Shown: positions 47,324-58,131, counted from the first letter of the stretch. The stretch: 64,000 nucleotides of DNA from Bromus sterilis (GCA_950022295.1 OX465601.1:113107501-113171500); one strand, 5' to 3'. Numbers and translations: made by a program. Notes: generated by a model not told the origin, from the sequence alone.

Positions 47324-47760
47324 ACCAAATAATATCTTGAGTCCATATGAATTTCACAGCACCTAACCAGCTTTTGTGACATTAACTTTCTTAAACTTTT
47401 TTCTTCCATGAAACACAAGATCTAGAAACTGCTCCTCGTAGTCATGCACGACCAAGATGTAGATCAGAAGTACATGTACCAAATAATATCTGCAGTCTGG
47501 AGGCCATATTAATTTCACAGTGCCTAATTAATGATCTTTGTCATCTTGACGTTCCTAAACTTTTGTCTTCCAGGCAACACAGCATAAGCAGACTGAAAAC
47601 ACTGCTCCTGGTACTCATGCACTACCAAGACGTAGAGCTGAAGTAGAGGTACCAAATAATATCTGGACTCTGGAATCCATATTAATTTCATAGTGCCTAA
47701 TTAATCAGCTTTGTGATTTTGACATTCCTAGACTTTTGTCTTTCAGGCAACACAGGATGA
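47324..47760 (+). repeat. Exon-intron unit triplication inside the transposase gene
   Basis: The string ACCAAATAATATCT recurs at 47324, 47478 and 47651, each followed by a similar intron (CCATATNAATTTCA ... CTTTTNTCTT) and an exon beginning near CAACACA. Spacings are 154 and 173 bases. Units 2 and 3 keep GT and AG intron ends. Unit 1 has lost both: GT reads AT at the donor, and the acceptor AG reads ATG. Confidence 0.6.
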
Positions 47761-49476
47761 GCAGACTCAAAACACTGCTCCTGGCACTAATGCAGTAACA
47801 AGATCTAGACAAGCAATGTTGCAGAAAACAGTAGATTCACAAACACATGTATGTCCTGATGATGAGGACATAGCTGAAGACTTGCAGATCACAACAAAAA
47901 ATCAACTTACTTCTGAGAGCAACCCCCCTATGGTCAACTCCCATGATAATTCTGAACCAGGTGGTCTTGCGACTCAAAACATTGATAGGAACATCATTTC
48001 ACAACAACGTTCAGAACAAGACGCACACCGTTCATAGGAGAAGAAGAAGAGAGGTGGGCGCAGACCTATGTTGGGGCATCACTTAGACGTTATTACCAGA
48101 AGGGAAGGCTGCAAGATGGAGATTGACTTGCTGCCAGGTCTAAGCAAACCTACTAACTGTTTGCAAGTTGAAAAACTTAGCTCGGAGATTGGTATTCACG
48201 TGAGAACACATATGCCATTGAAAACCAAGTGGAAGGATTACAGTTTAAAGGAGAATCAACATATTATTCCTGAAGGTGCCATGAAAGTAAAGGTCAGCCA
48301 TCAAATTATTATTTTTTCCAATTTTCCCATAGCGCATCTTTCTAAATTAGCCCTGCAACTGTTCTGACATGCATTGTTGCATTGATGTGTGCAACAAAGG
48401 TTCAATATTGGAGATGATACATTGTACTTCGAAGTGACCAAATCGATCCTCCAGAAATACTTGCGGTCACACCGGCATCGTCTTAAGAAGCAATATTACA
48501 CTAAGGTTAAGAACCTTACCATGGAGCAAGCGATGAAGATAAAGCCACCCACTGTTAGCGAAGGTGGTTGGAAAGAACTGCTGCAACAGTGGAGTGATGA
48601 GAAGTTCCAGGTAATTCATACCTAATACGTCAAATTGTACTTGTAGATTGTTATATCGTAAGAATCTAATTTTAGCCGCAATTCGTAGGAGATATTTGCA
48701 AAGAATAAATTAAACCAAAATGGTGTGAAGCAGCACCAAACCACTGGTTCTAGGTCCTTTATTGCACAGTTTTACAAAAAGGAGGTAAGCACTCGAACCA
48801 GCATTCAAAATTGATTTGTTTATAAGTATATGGCATGTGGAACTAATGTTTATCATGTCATTTTTATCATGTATGAAAAGCCATGTCTCATTGATTTTTA
48901 TAAGTCAACCCACACGAGGACAAAGGATGGGGTGATGAGTCCGGAAGCAGAGATATCACTGGTAAGCATTATGTAATGTTTAGAATTCACATGTTGCGGT
49001 TGTAAAAATACTAATAACGGTTCAATCATATTGCAGAAAGAAATGTAGGACAAGAAAAAGGCAGCTCAGGGAAAAGGTGCGGAAGGAAAAAATAGATATG
49101 GAGATTGTTGCTGAGGTTCTCAAAGAGAAGAGCAAGTCAAGTACATTCCTTGCAAGCATAGGAGAGTCATCTAGCTCAAGGCACAAATCAATATCAACAC
49201 ATCAAAGAGCTTGAACAGAGGCTTCAGACTCAAGATCTAGCAGCTAGATCGACAGCTAATAGGTATCAAGAAGAGATGAATGCAATATTTGAATCTCAGC
49301 GACAAGAACTACATGACCTCAAAATGAAGCACGAAGAAGAAATTGCAGCTATTAAGAGGGAACAAGCGTAGCAAAGTGCAAATGTGGTGGCTAGGAAAAA
49401 CCAACTGAATGAAAGATGAAGTTCATGCAATGCGAGTACAAGTCCAATGAGCCCATGCCGCGGTCCTTGTTGGAGA

Positions 49477-49524
49477 CCATGTCGCAGCCCATGTTGCAGC
49501 CCATGTCGCAGCACATGTCACAAC
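49477..49524 (+). repeat. 12-bp minisatellite
   Basis: Four units of CCATGTCGCAGC (the last diverged as ACATGTCACAAC) run in tandem. In one frame they encode a repeated His-Val-Ala-Ala. They lie at the 3' end of the transposase gene, after its stop codons. Confidence 0.65.
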
Positions 49525-49634
49525 CCTGATTGTGTTCTTCGTCGTAGAACTTTTCTTATTATGGTTTCTTTTGAGGGTTGTGTTCTTATTATGGTTGTCA
49601 TAGCTGGTACTGTGTTTTCTCATTTGGATGATCA

Positions 49635-50307
49635 TTATCTGTGATACAATTATGTAATGCATGTCTATTTGAGCATTAATGAAAGTTTTATTGGTCTCAT
49701 TTTCATAATTTATTCAATTTTAAAATTGTAATATACAATACAGTGATGTGACAATTATAGGACCGTCACCAAGTTCGCGACCCCACATGTAAGCTTCCAT
49801 GTCAGTACCTCCTGGGCCCTCTTGTAAAGCTCCACGTCAGCATTTCTTGGGCCCATATGTCAGGACTGTTGACTAATCAAAACTAAGGGATAGTTTATTA
49901 GTGACGGGCACTTAAGGCGATTAAAGCACATCCGGTCCCACATGGAAGAAGCCATGTCCGCAAAAGGGGGCCCACTTGTCGGACAACTGACTAGTCAAAC
50001 CAGCAGAAAACAATTTCTAATGACGGGATTATCGTCAACGAAGACGCATATATTTGACAAGTTGTGCTTATTAGGACTGATTTACCCCGTCATCAAAGAT
50101 TAAAATTGTTGATGAACTGGATAATTTCACCTAAAAACGATCTTAGTCGACGAAAAAAGTGGCATCGTCTTTATTTCCATTCTTTTACCGCGCATCAATG
50201 ACAGTTCGATTGACGGAGGCAAACAATCATTAGAGTATCATTATTGACGAAAAACGCTTTACCATGACACAAATGGCCCGTAAACTGATATCGTTGATTT
50301 TGTAGTG
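49635..50307 (+). other. CACTA 3' subterminal region
   Basis: This non-coding sequence lies between the gene and the right terminus. It contains scattered short repeats (CCCACATGT, GACTAGTCAA/GACTAATCAA, GACGAAAAA, GTCGACGA) of the kind bound by CACTA accessory proteins, and ends in GATTTTGTAGTG. Confidence 0.5.
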
Positions 50308-50503
50308 TTTGCAACACTTTCATACATTTTTCAACATATTTGGACTAACCTACTAACTCAGTGCACCCAGTACCAGTTTCTGTCTGCTGATTTCCGTGCA
50401 ATGCAGGTTTATACCCATATTTACATTGCTCGGAAAATTCCATATATATATATATATAATCAGCGTTCAAGAAGCCTCCGGACTCGCGAAGGAGAGATGG
50501 AGG

Positions 50504-50620
50504 GGGGGAACCCTCCCCCCCTCCGGGGCGGCCAGGTGGCGCCGCCCGACCCTAGGCCGCGCCAGGAGGCTGCCCCGAGGAGTGGGGCCTCCCCTCGAGC
50601 CCCCCTTGGGCCTATAATTA
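50504..50620 (+). promoter_or_regulatory. E6 LTR core promoter
   Basis: A GC-rich stretch including GGCCGCGCCAGGAGG (50552-50566) is followed by TATAATTA at 50613-50620, as in the related LTRs. Confidence 0.45.
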
Positions 50621-50985
50621 TCCCCGTTCCGTAAACCCTCGGGAGGGACTCTGTATCGCGAATTTCACCACTGTTCTGCCTCCGCCGCGATCCCAAGATC
50701 GCGATCGCTAGAAGACCTTGTCTGGCACCCTGCCAGAGAGAGCATAGATTTCCGGGAGCATCTCCACCACCATGAGCGCTTCCCGGATGTGCCGTGAGTA
50801 GTCCCCTTAGACCATGGGTCCATGACCAGTAGCTATGTGATGTCTTCTCTCCAATATTGTGCTTCAATTCTTAGCCCTTGTGAGCTGCCCTACAAGATCA
50901 ATTCATCTATGTAATAGTTTCTGTGTTGATATGTTGTTTTTGCTGGGATCCGATGAATTATGAGATTATGTTCAGATTGTGATGA

Positions 50986-50990
50986 GTTAT
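50986..50990 (+). repeat. E5 target-site duplication, left
   Basis: GTTAT immediately precedes the E5 LTR start. The same five bases follow the E5 end at 58132-58136, and the interrupted E6 LTR resumes right after them (ATATTTGGTT). Confidence 0.85.
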
Positions 50991-52508
50991 TGATACGTCT
51001 CAAACGTATCTATAATTTTTGCTCCTTCCATGCCCTTTTTGTGTCATTGCTACATCTTTTTGCCATGCTTTTGAATCATTTATTGGACTAACCTACTAAT
51101 ATAGAGCCCAGTGCCAGTTTCTGTCTGTTTTGTCTTTGCAATGTAGAAAAAAGTCCAAAAATGAAGTAGCTCAGAAAATTCCCAAAAAATTACAAAAAAT
51201 ATCCACATCGGAAGAGTCCTCCAGCCGGAGGACGGAGCCAGGAGGTGGCCCCAGGCCCCCAGGCGCCCTCCTGGCGCGGCCAGGGCCCACCCACGCGGGG
51301 TGGCCGCCTGGGCGACCTGGGAACTTCCTCGGACTCCCCCTTTGCCTATAAAATCTCCCGTGACAGAAAAACCCGAGATATCCAACCCTTTTCTCCAGAA
51401 GCGCCCCCGATCTCCGCCGCCATCGAAACCTAGCTTCGGGGGTCACCAGGATCCTGCTCCGGCACCCTGCCGAAGAGGGCCTTGGACCCCGGGGCCATCT
51501 TCATCAACTCTTCTTCACTCCATGATGGATCGTGAGTAATTCCTCCTTGGACTACGGGTTCTTGGCATTAGCTATGTGATATCTTCTCCCCCTAGTTCTT
51601 CAATACAAAGTTCTCATGTGCTGCCCTACATGATTGAGATCCATGTGATGTAATCGGTGTTGTGTTTTTTGGGATCCGATGAATTGTTACCTTGTTCAGT
51701 CCTAAGAGGTGTATGAATTATTGTTGCTGCAATTTGGTTGTTCTTAATGCTTGTTACTAGTGCACGAGTAGCATGATTTCAGATCGGAGCACGTTATGGT
51801 TGCATGATTATAATTGTTGTTCTAGATCTTATCTACGGTTGTATGCACCTATTATAGTCCGGAACCGGCGATCCCAATGGTGACAGATTGGGACACGAAA
51901 GGGGATGGGCTATAATTTGAGGATCACATGTGTTCATAGAGTGCTAATGCTTTGTTCCGGTGCTCTTTGAAAGGAGCACCTTAATCTCCGTAAGTTCCCT
52001 TTGGCCCCGTTCGTAGCGGGACGGTAGGACAATAGATGTTGTGCAAGTTCTTATTACAAGCACGTACAACTACATACGGAACATATGCCTACGTTTGGTT
52101 CTTAGATTAGGATTGCTCTAGTTTGTTTGGCTAGAGTTTGTGCAATTTTGTCAATTGCCCAACTGTAATTCGTTCACCCAACATCTGTCTTTTTGCTTGG
52201 AGTGTTACCACTAGTGAAACCTTGAACCCCAGTCCATCTTTCATCTTTATTGCCTTCGTTGTTACTATTGCTCTCATCACTGCTGCTAATACTTTGTTAC
52301 TACTTTGTGGTGTTGGTGATTGGGGAAGTCTCTAAGACTACACCCGTCAACACACCATTGCTACTAAATATATTGTCTAGTGTTTTTTCAGGTGTGGTTG
52401 AATTGACAACTCAACTGCTAAGGCTTATAAGTATTATTTGGCTCCCCTTGTGTTGAATCAATAAATTGGGTTATCTTACCCGCTAAGACTATCTCGATCG
52501 GTTATCTA
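50991..52508 (+). repeat. E5 5' LTR (about 1,518 bp)
   Basis: It starts TGATACGTCTCAAACG. GC block 51255-51330 and TATAAAA at 51347-51353 form the core promoter. Against the 3' LTR it lacks about 13 bases near its end (after CTATCTCGATC), so the 3' boundary is set by the remaining GGTTATCTA. It retains a 29-base GC segment that the 3' LTR lacks. Confidence 0.8.
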
Positions 52509-52518
52509 GGCGCTTTTC

Positions 52519-52536
52519 TAGCGCCGTTGCCAGGGA
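52519..52536 (+). promoter_or_regulatory. E5 primer-binding site (tRNA-Asp type, two mismatches)
   Basis: TAGCGCCGTTGCCAGGGA differs at two positions from the E2 site TGGCGCCGTTGCCGGGGA. Confidence 0.7.
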
Positions 52537-52600
52537 CCATAGCTCTACTTATAAGTTCACTTGATAAGTACACTTTATCTTATTACTCTGTTTGCTTACA

Positions 52601-53326
52601 ATGGTTAAATTCTTTGAAACTGGATCTTATTGGCAAGGTGGATTCACGGAGGATCAAAAAAAATATTATAAGGAATACCGCTTGTCTGAAAAAGGGATAT
52701 TTATATGGAAACTTATGTCTCAAGTTAATAGTTATGCTAGAAACTTATGCTCTGATTATGATATATCTTATTTTTGTGATGAATATTGTTGCTGCTTTCC
52801 CTTTAAACACCTTCCCTTCCAATGTTGGTGTAATGATAATGAAACCTTGGTATCTTATACTAGGGGACATTATGATTTCTTTGATGTAGCACAAATAGAA
52901 GAATTTGTTGTTTTTAAGGGTGCCTATGAAATTGCTTCCTTTGTTGAAAATATTGAAGATGCCCCTTACAAATCTAAGATTATTGATATACTTAAATATT
53001 GCTTTGAGAATTTTAATAATGCTTATATTACTAACTATCTCAAAAGGTTATCTCCACAAGAGGAAGAGACTAATGCTTTGCAGGACTCTACAGAAGAAAT
53101 TGCTGAAACTGAAAGCTCATTGGATGAAAAAGAGGGGGAGAGTGACGAACAAAAGGAGGAAGAATGGAGTAGCTACCCATCTCTACCAACTAAAGAGAGT
53201 AACTCTTTGACTCTTACTTTATATGATTGCCCTCCATGCTTGCCTAAGGAGGCTGAATGCTATATTGATTGCTACGATCCTATTGAATCTTTTGAAATAT
53301 CCATTTTTGATGAAATTGATGCTTGA
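52601..53326 (+). CDS. E5 orphan ORF, 241 aa, unknown function
   Basis: ATG at 52601 (MVKFFETGSYW) lies 64 bases after the PBS, where gag normally starts. The protein has an aromatic N-terminus with a charged helix (residues 15-35), a Cys-rich cluster at 59-77 (CDEYCCC then CWC) that could bind metal, a mixed helical region 95-150, a strongly acidic stretch 153-189, and a Cys-containing C-terminus (CPPC around 210-213). I see no capsid motif, zinc knuckle of CCHC type, protease or polymerase. I do not recognise a family. The frame continues past its TGA into the next ORF, so the ancestral product was probably about 386 aa. It may be a structural or accessory protein of a parasitic element. 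Confidence 0.6.
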   Translation: MVKFFETGSYWQGGFTEDQKKYYKEYRLSEKGIFIWKLMSQVNSYARNLCSDYDISYFCDEYCCCFPFKHLPFQCWCNDNETLVSYTRGHYDFFDVAQIEEFVVFKGAYEIASFVENIEDAPYKSKIIDILKYCFENFNNAYITNYLKRLSPQEEETNALQDSTEEIAETESSLDEKEGESDEQKEEEWSSYPSLPTKESNSLTLTLYDCPPCLPKEAECYIDCYDPIESFEISIFDEIDA

Positions 53327-53341
53327 GGCCATGATGCCCCT

Positions 53342-53761
53342 ATGAATGAGACTTGCAAGGATGATTTTTCTACTGTTATTTATGATAGCCCTTGCTATTT
53401 CTATAAGTCTTATGATAACCCTCTATTTTTGCCTACTATGAATGTTCTTAATAATGAGGAGTTATGCTTAGAAAGTTTATATGATTATGTGCTAGTAGAT
53501 CATGACAAGCATGCTTTGTGTGATGGTTATATTGTTGAGTTTGTTCATGATGCTACTGAAAATTATTATGAGAGAGGAAAATTTGGTTGTAGAAATTTTC
53601 ATGTTTGGAAAAAACCTCTCTCGATGTTGAAAATCTTGAAGGTGCTCTTGTTTTGCCTTCCTATGCTTGATACTTTGTGCTTCACTTATTTATTTTCTTA
53701 CAAGATGCCCATGCATAGGAAGCATGTTGGACTTAAATGTGATTTATATTTTCTCCTTTGA
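53342..53761 (+). CDS. E5 orphan ORF, second part (139 aa) with hydrophobic tail
   Basis: This is in the same frame as the preceding ORF, separated only by TGA at 53324-53326 and five codons, so it is best read as the C-terminal part of one protein broken by a nonsense codon. It contains an acidic/aromatic segment (CYFYKSYDNPLF), VDHDKHALCDGYIVEF, and near residues 93-118 a hydrophobic stretch (LKILKVLLFCLPML) that could be a membrane helix. No known domain is recognised. It ends just before the shared hinge. Confidence 0.45.
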   Translation: MNETCKDDFSTVIYDSPCYFYKSYDNPLFLPTMNVLNNEELCLESLYDYVLVDHDKHALCDGYIVEFVHDATENYYERGKFGCRNFHVWKKPLSMLKILKVLLFCLPMLDTLCFTYLFSYKMPMHRKHVGLKCDLYFLL

Positions 53762-53824
53762 TGCTCTCTTTTGTGCTTCAACTTTTTATTCTTTTGTGAG
53801 CATCGTTACACTCATGCCTAGCTA

Positions 53825-54037
53825 ATGGCTTTAAAGAAGCGCTTTCAGGAGGCAGCCCGCAACGAATTTAGGTTTTCCTTTTTTTTCCTTATGTTTTTAG
53901 TGGTCTTGATGATTTTTACTACTGTAGCAACATCATTGTATCTTTACTTTTCAAGCTTTGTGCCATTTATAGCCTCATATGACAAGGGAAGTGAAAGTTG
54001 TGACATGTTGTCCAGAAAACAGATTCTGTCCTCGTGA
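53825..54037 (+). CDS. Small ORF (70 aa) matching the E2 small ORF, uncertain
   Basis: It has a basic N-terminus MALKKRFQEAARNEF, a hydrophobic stretch at about residues 16-47, and ends SCDMLSRKQILSS. It is alignable along its whole length with 9686-9892 in E2. If real it would be a single-pass membrane microprotein. Its absence from E4 and E6 argues against this. Confidence 0.25.
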   Translation: MALKKRFQEAARNEFRFSFFFLMFLVVLMIFTTVATSLYLYFSSFVPFIASYDKGSESCDMLSRKQILSS

Positions 54038-54444
54038 CGGGAAAAATCATAGAAAAATCCCAGTTCATATTTTTGAGCTGAAATTTTTACACAGAGTGCT
54101 CTATACAATCACGGAATTTTCGTATGTTCTGAGTTTTTTGATTTGAATTCCAGAAGTATCCCTAAAAAATTCTTTACTACCTGCTGGTCTGTTTTTCACA
54201 TATTCTATCCTGTTTTGCCTTTTCTTCGTTTTGCAAACCTTAAGCTTGCTTTTTATTTGAAAAAACTTTTTGGCAATCTTGAGAAACAGTAGCTCTTCAA
54301 GAATATCCTTATTTCCAGTAGATAAAATTTACTTTATTATGGGTACTAACCTCGCTAATCAGATTATGATGAGTTATGTATGAAGGGAGTTTTCAAGTGT
54401 GCGAGGGAAGATGATAAATGAAGATTCAGGAGTGTAAAACGCTC

Positions 54445-54537
54445 AAGCTTGGGGATGCCCCCATGCATCCCCAAGAAATAATCAATCAGACTCAAGCGTC
54501 TAATCTTGGGGATGTCCCCATGCATTCCCTTCTCCAT
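54445..54537 (+). repeat. Duplicated PPT-like hairpin motif in E5
   Basis: AAGCTTGGGGATG at 54445-54457 pairs with CATCCCC at 54466-54472. A second, weaker copy (TAATCTTGGGGATG, 54501-54514) follows. Confidence 0.5.
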
Positions 54538-56612
54538 CAACAATTATCAGTTCGTCTTTCGTTCCACTATATTTTTATCACTTCATGCGTTATGTGCTAT
54601 GTTTGGAGCGTCTTGATCTTTATTTCCTTTTTAGTTTTCTTTTGTTTTTTTTGCTGGTCATTACAATGTCGGACCCTACCATGCTTGATTGGGAGAGATA
54701 CACACTCCACTTTACCATAGAACACTCTAGAGCTTCACTTATATCTGTTGAGTGTTAAATTTATCTACTGCCTGTTTTGCTAGCTCTTGTTCTTCACTTA
54801 GATCTTGTTTGAGAGCATTTAATTTCTTTTGTAGAAAGTATAGGACTCTCATGCTTCACTTATATTTGTTTAGAGAGTTATTTCTGTTGCATTGGTTTAT
54901 ATGTCTCATGGTATGTTTTATATGTGGTGTATAGGTAATCTAGATCACTAGGTCTAGCTTAGGATATCTTGCAATAGTTTTGAGGTATTGATTGAGTAAT
55001 GATGAATGTTTATGCAATTGAGCTTGTGCCCATTAGTGATAGGTGCCGCATCTTGGCTAACCGTGCCTTATTTTTGAAAACTGAAAAAAATTTAGTTGAG
55101 AACTCTAGCTATTAAAATGATTACTAATCTCTGCGGGGTTGGAATATATAGAGTACCCCCACGTACCATGGGTCGAGGATGCGCAAGGATAACCAAACCC
55201 CCATACACTCCTTCTCGGGGTACTTGTCTCTTTGTGAATCTCCTGACTAGATAGAGAGTTACCGATAATAAGTGCATGAGTTCTTCAGACTAATGCGAGT
55301 ATTCGATTGTTGGCACTTCCACCTTTCCATATTTTGCTAGCCTCTTTGGTACCGTGCATTGCCCTTCTCGTGGGAGATGGTGCAAACTTCGCCGGTGCAT
55401 CCAAACCCTTGGCATGATACTCTCTGTCATACATAAACCTCCTTATATCTTCCTCAAAACACCCACCATACCTACCTATCAAGGCATTTCCATAGCCTTT
55501 CCGAGATATATTGCCATGCAACATCCATCGTTCTTCATGTTCATATGACTTATCCTTCATTGTCATATTGCCTTGCTGCTACACCGGCAGGGGTATTCAT
55601 ATAGAGTCATTACTTTTTGATTCAGAGTTGTAAGTAAATAATAGTGTGTTGATGTTCTTATAGAGTGTTGCCCCTACAGTGAGGAAAGGAATAAAATATC
55701 CCTAAGTGGACGAAATAAAAAAAAAGAGAATAAAGAGCCATGGAGGCCACCAAAAAACAAAAAAATACAAAAAAAGGTGAAAAATAAAAAAAGAAAAAAA
55801 AGAGAGAGGGGGCAGCACTACTATCCTTTATTCCACACTTGTGCTTCAAAGTAGCACCCGTGCTTCATAGAGAGTTTTCATATCATTCTTATATAACTAT
55901 GTGGGGATCTATACACTATAGAACTTGCCTTGCATATTCCAAGGATGAGCCTCCTCAAAAGAGCTCTAGGTCTTCATGAGCAAGCAAGTTGGATGCACCC
56001 CCACTAGTTCCATTGGAGGGCTTTCATACACTTATAGCTCTTGTGCATCCGCATGTTGCATGGCAATCCCTACTCCTCACACCATATCTATCATTTGGCT
56101 TCTCCCGCCTATGATTATCCTTATTGGTGTGAGTCTTTCTCACTTTTTGACTTCCTATCCCCCTCATTTATTCTATTTGCCAACCTAAGTGCCAACGTAT
56201 CTTACTCGCGCTCATCCATTGCATGAGTGCTCAAAGTCGAAAGGGAGAGGACCAGTTTGACTGGTACCTGACTAGTGGTCTGGGGACGAGTCAAATTAAG
56301 ATTCCAAAGGGACCATGTGTGAAATTTAGTAGATTGAGTTCTCAACAACTATTCCGTATTTGTGTGCTCTAAACCATCCCCACTCTTGGCACGGGGACCC
56401 CGACTGAGACATTCTATTCACAGACAGCAAGAGCTCAATTGTTTATATGTTCTCCATTGCTTGCTTAATATCAACTATAGACTATTGCTTTATATCACTT
56501 TGTCTTTGGCTTATGTATCTTTATTACATTAGATTGATTGCCTTTACTCCTAAGTAGCATGTCACATCAAAAATTATCTTTTTATCATTTACCTACTTGA
56601 GGACGAGCAGGA

Positions 56613-56629
56613 ATTAAGCTTGGGGATGC
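56613..56629 (+). promoter_or_regulatory. E5 polypurine tract
   Basis: AATTAAGCTTGGGGATGC abuts the 3' LTR start TGATACGTCTC at 56630. Confidence 0.75.
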
Positions 56630-58131
56630 TGATACGTCTCAAACGTACCTATAATTTTTGCTCGTTCCATGCCCTTTTTGTGTCATTGCTACATCTTTTT
56701 GCCATGCTTTTGAATCATTTATTGGACTAACCTACTAATATAGAGCCTAGTGCCAGTTTCTGTCTATTTTGTCTTTGTAATGCAGAAAAAAGTCCAAAAT
56801 TGAAGTTGCTCAGAAAATTCCCAAAAAATTACCAAAAAATATCTACATCGGAAGAGTCCTCGAGCCGGAGGACGGAGCCAGGAGGTGGCCCCAGGGCCCA
56901 CCCACGCGGGGTGGCCGCCTGGGCGACCTGGGCACCGCCTCGGACTCCCCCTTTTCCTATAAAATCTCCCGTGACACAAAAACCCGAGATATCCAACCCT
57001 TTTCTCCAGAAGCGCCCCCGATCTCCGCCGCCATGGAAACCTAGCTTCGGGGGTCACCAGGATCCTGCTCCGGCACCCTGCCGGAGAGGGCCTTGGCCCC
57101 CGGGGCCATCTTCATCAACTCTTCTTCACTCCATCATGGATCGTGAGTAGTTCCTCCTTGGACTACGGGTTATTGGCAGTAGCTATGGGGTATGTTCTCC
57201 CCCCAGTTCTTCAATACAAAGTTCTCATGAGCTGCCCTACATGATTGAGATCCACGTGATGTAATCGGTGTTGTGTTTGTTGGGATCCGATGAATTGTTA
57301 CCTTGTTCCGTCCTAAGAGGTTTATGAATTATTGTTGCTGCAATTTTGTTGTTATTAATGCTTGTTACTAGTGCACGAGTAGCATGATTTCAGATCGGAG
57401 CACGTTATGGTTGCATGATTATAATTGTTGTTCTAGATCTTATCTACGGTTGTATGCACCTATTATAGTCTGGAACCGGCAATCCCAATGGTGACAGCTT
57501 GGGACACGAAAGGGGATGGGCTATAATTTGAGGATCACATGTGTTCATAGAGTGCTAATTCTTTGTTCCGGTGCTCTTTTACAGGAGCACCTTAATCTCC
57601 GTAAGTTCCCTTTGGCCCCGTTCGTAGCGGGAGGGTAGGACAATAGATGTTGTGCAAGTTCTTATTGCAAGCACGTACAACTACATACGGAACACATGCC
57701 TACGTTTGGTTCTTAGATTAGGATTGCTCTAGTTTGTTTGGCTAGAGTTTGTGCAATTTTGTCAATTTCCCAACTGTAATTCGTTCACCCAACACCTGTC
57801 TTTTTGCTTGGAGAGTTACCACTAGTGAAACCTTGAACCCTGGTCCATCTTTCATCTTTATTGCCTTCGTTGTTACTATTGCTCTCATCACTGCTGCTAA
57901 TACTTTGTTACTACTTTGTGGAGTTGGTGATTGGGGAAGTCTCTAAGACTACACCCGTCAACACACCGTTGTTACTAAATATATTGTCTAGTTCTTTTTC
58001 AGGTGTGGTTGAATTGACAACTCAACTGCTAAGGCGTATAAGTATTCTTTGGCTCCCCTTGTGTCGAATCAATAATTTGGGTTATCTTACCCGCGAAGAC
58101 TATCTCGATCCCCTGCAGTTGTGGGTTATCA
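56630..58131 (+). repeat. E5 3' LTR (1,502 bp)
   Basis: It runs from TGATACGTCTCAAACG to GGGTTATCA and is near-identical to the 5' LTR by eye. Relative to it, a 29-base GC segment is missing at about 56894 between CCAGG repeats, so the GC block before the TATA box (56958-56964) is reduced. Confidence 0.85.

Larger units (their letters stand above)
46541..49634 (+). pseudogene. Plant transposase-associated gene, Ptta/En/Spm family (Transposase_24-like)
   Basis: This multi-exon gene is reconstructed by splice sites: exon 1 46541-46640, exon 2 46953-47086 (CLKERERTIRENALRMKEI, typical N-terminal segment), exon 3 from 47196 (acidic), exon 4 47574-47648, exon 5 47747-48292, exon 6 about 48400-48610, exon 7 48689-48784, exon 8 48881-48961, exon 9 from 49037. 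The family core is seen as EIGIHVRTHMPLKTKWKDY, WKELLQQWSDEKFQEIFAKN, HQTTGSRSF and KSTHTRTKDG, followed by a coiled-coil tail (KMKHEEEIAAIKREQA). This family accompanies CACTA elements and binds or moves their ends. Damage: TAG at 48035, TAG at 49046, a frame change in exon 9, lost splice sites in the first tandem unit, and TAG at about 49368. It is non-functional. Confidence 0.7.
46375..50307 (+). mobile_element. CACTA-type DNA transposon, right part
   Basis: The right end is 50307: read on the minus strand it starts CACTACAAAATCAACGATAT, the hallmark CACTA terminus. Inside lie a transposase-associated gene and a subterminal region with repeated GACGAAAAA-type motifs. To the right the E6 LTR continues (TTTGCAACACTTTCATAC), so the element inserted about 70 bases into that LTR; the 3-bp duplication would be TTT. 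No matching left terminus is found between 44511 and 46375, and the left 70 bases of the E6 LTR are also missing, so the left side was deleted. The left boundary given is a minimum. Confidence 0.65.
50308..50990 (+). repeat. E6 5' LTR, left part
   Basis: It aligns with E2 LTR bases about 12550-13225, with GGACTAACCTACTAACTCAG, a GC block (50520-50580), TATA-like CCTATAATTA (50611-50620) and the GTTCAGATTGTGAT motif just before the E5 insertion. An (AT)9 run lies at 50442-50459. Confidence 0.8.
53762..56612 (+). other. E5 non-coding 3' domain
   Basis: The domain starts with the hinge (CCTAGCTAATGG at 53817) and carries the same ordered motifs as E2: CAGAAAACAGATTCTGTCC near 54013, PPT-like hairpins at 54445-54535, the conserved block at 55162-55240, CTATGTGGGGATC near 55900 and GGTCTGGGGACGAGTCAA at about 56275. 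No long ORF is present. Confidence 0.7.
50991..58131 (+). mobile_element. E5: LTR element with orphan ORF, intact ends
   Basis: It has 5' and 3' LTRs (50991-52508 and 56630-58131), a degenerate tRNA-Asp-type PBS, an orphan ORF, the shared non-coding 3' domain and a polypurine tract, flanked by the GTTAT duplication. It encodes no gag, protease, RT or integrase that I can recognise. It inserted into the LTR of E6. Because both boundaries are intact, this is the best-defined element in the window. Confidence 0.9.

Noticed and set aside
49296..49514. Minus-strand frames across the minisatellite
   Set aside because: They arise from translation of the 12-bp repeat on the opposite strand.
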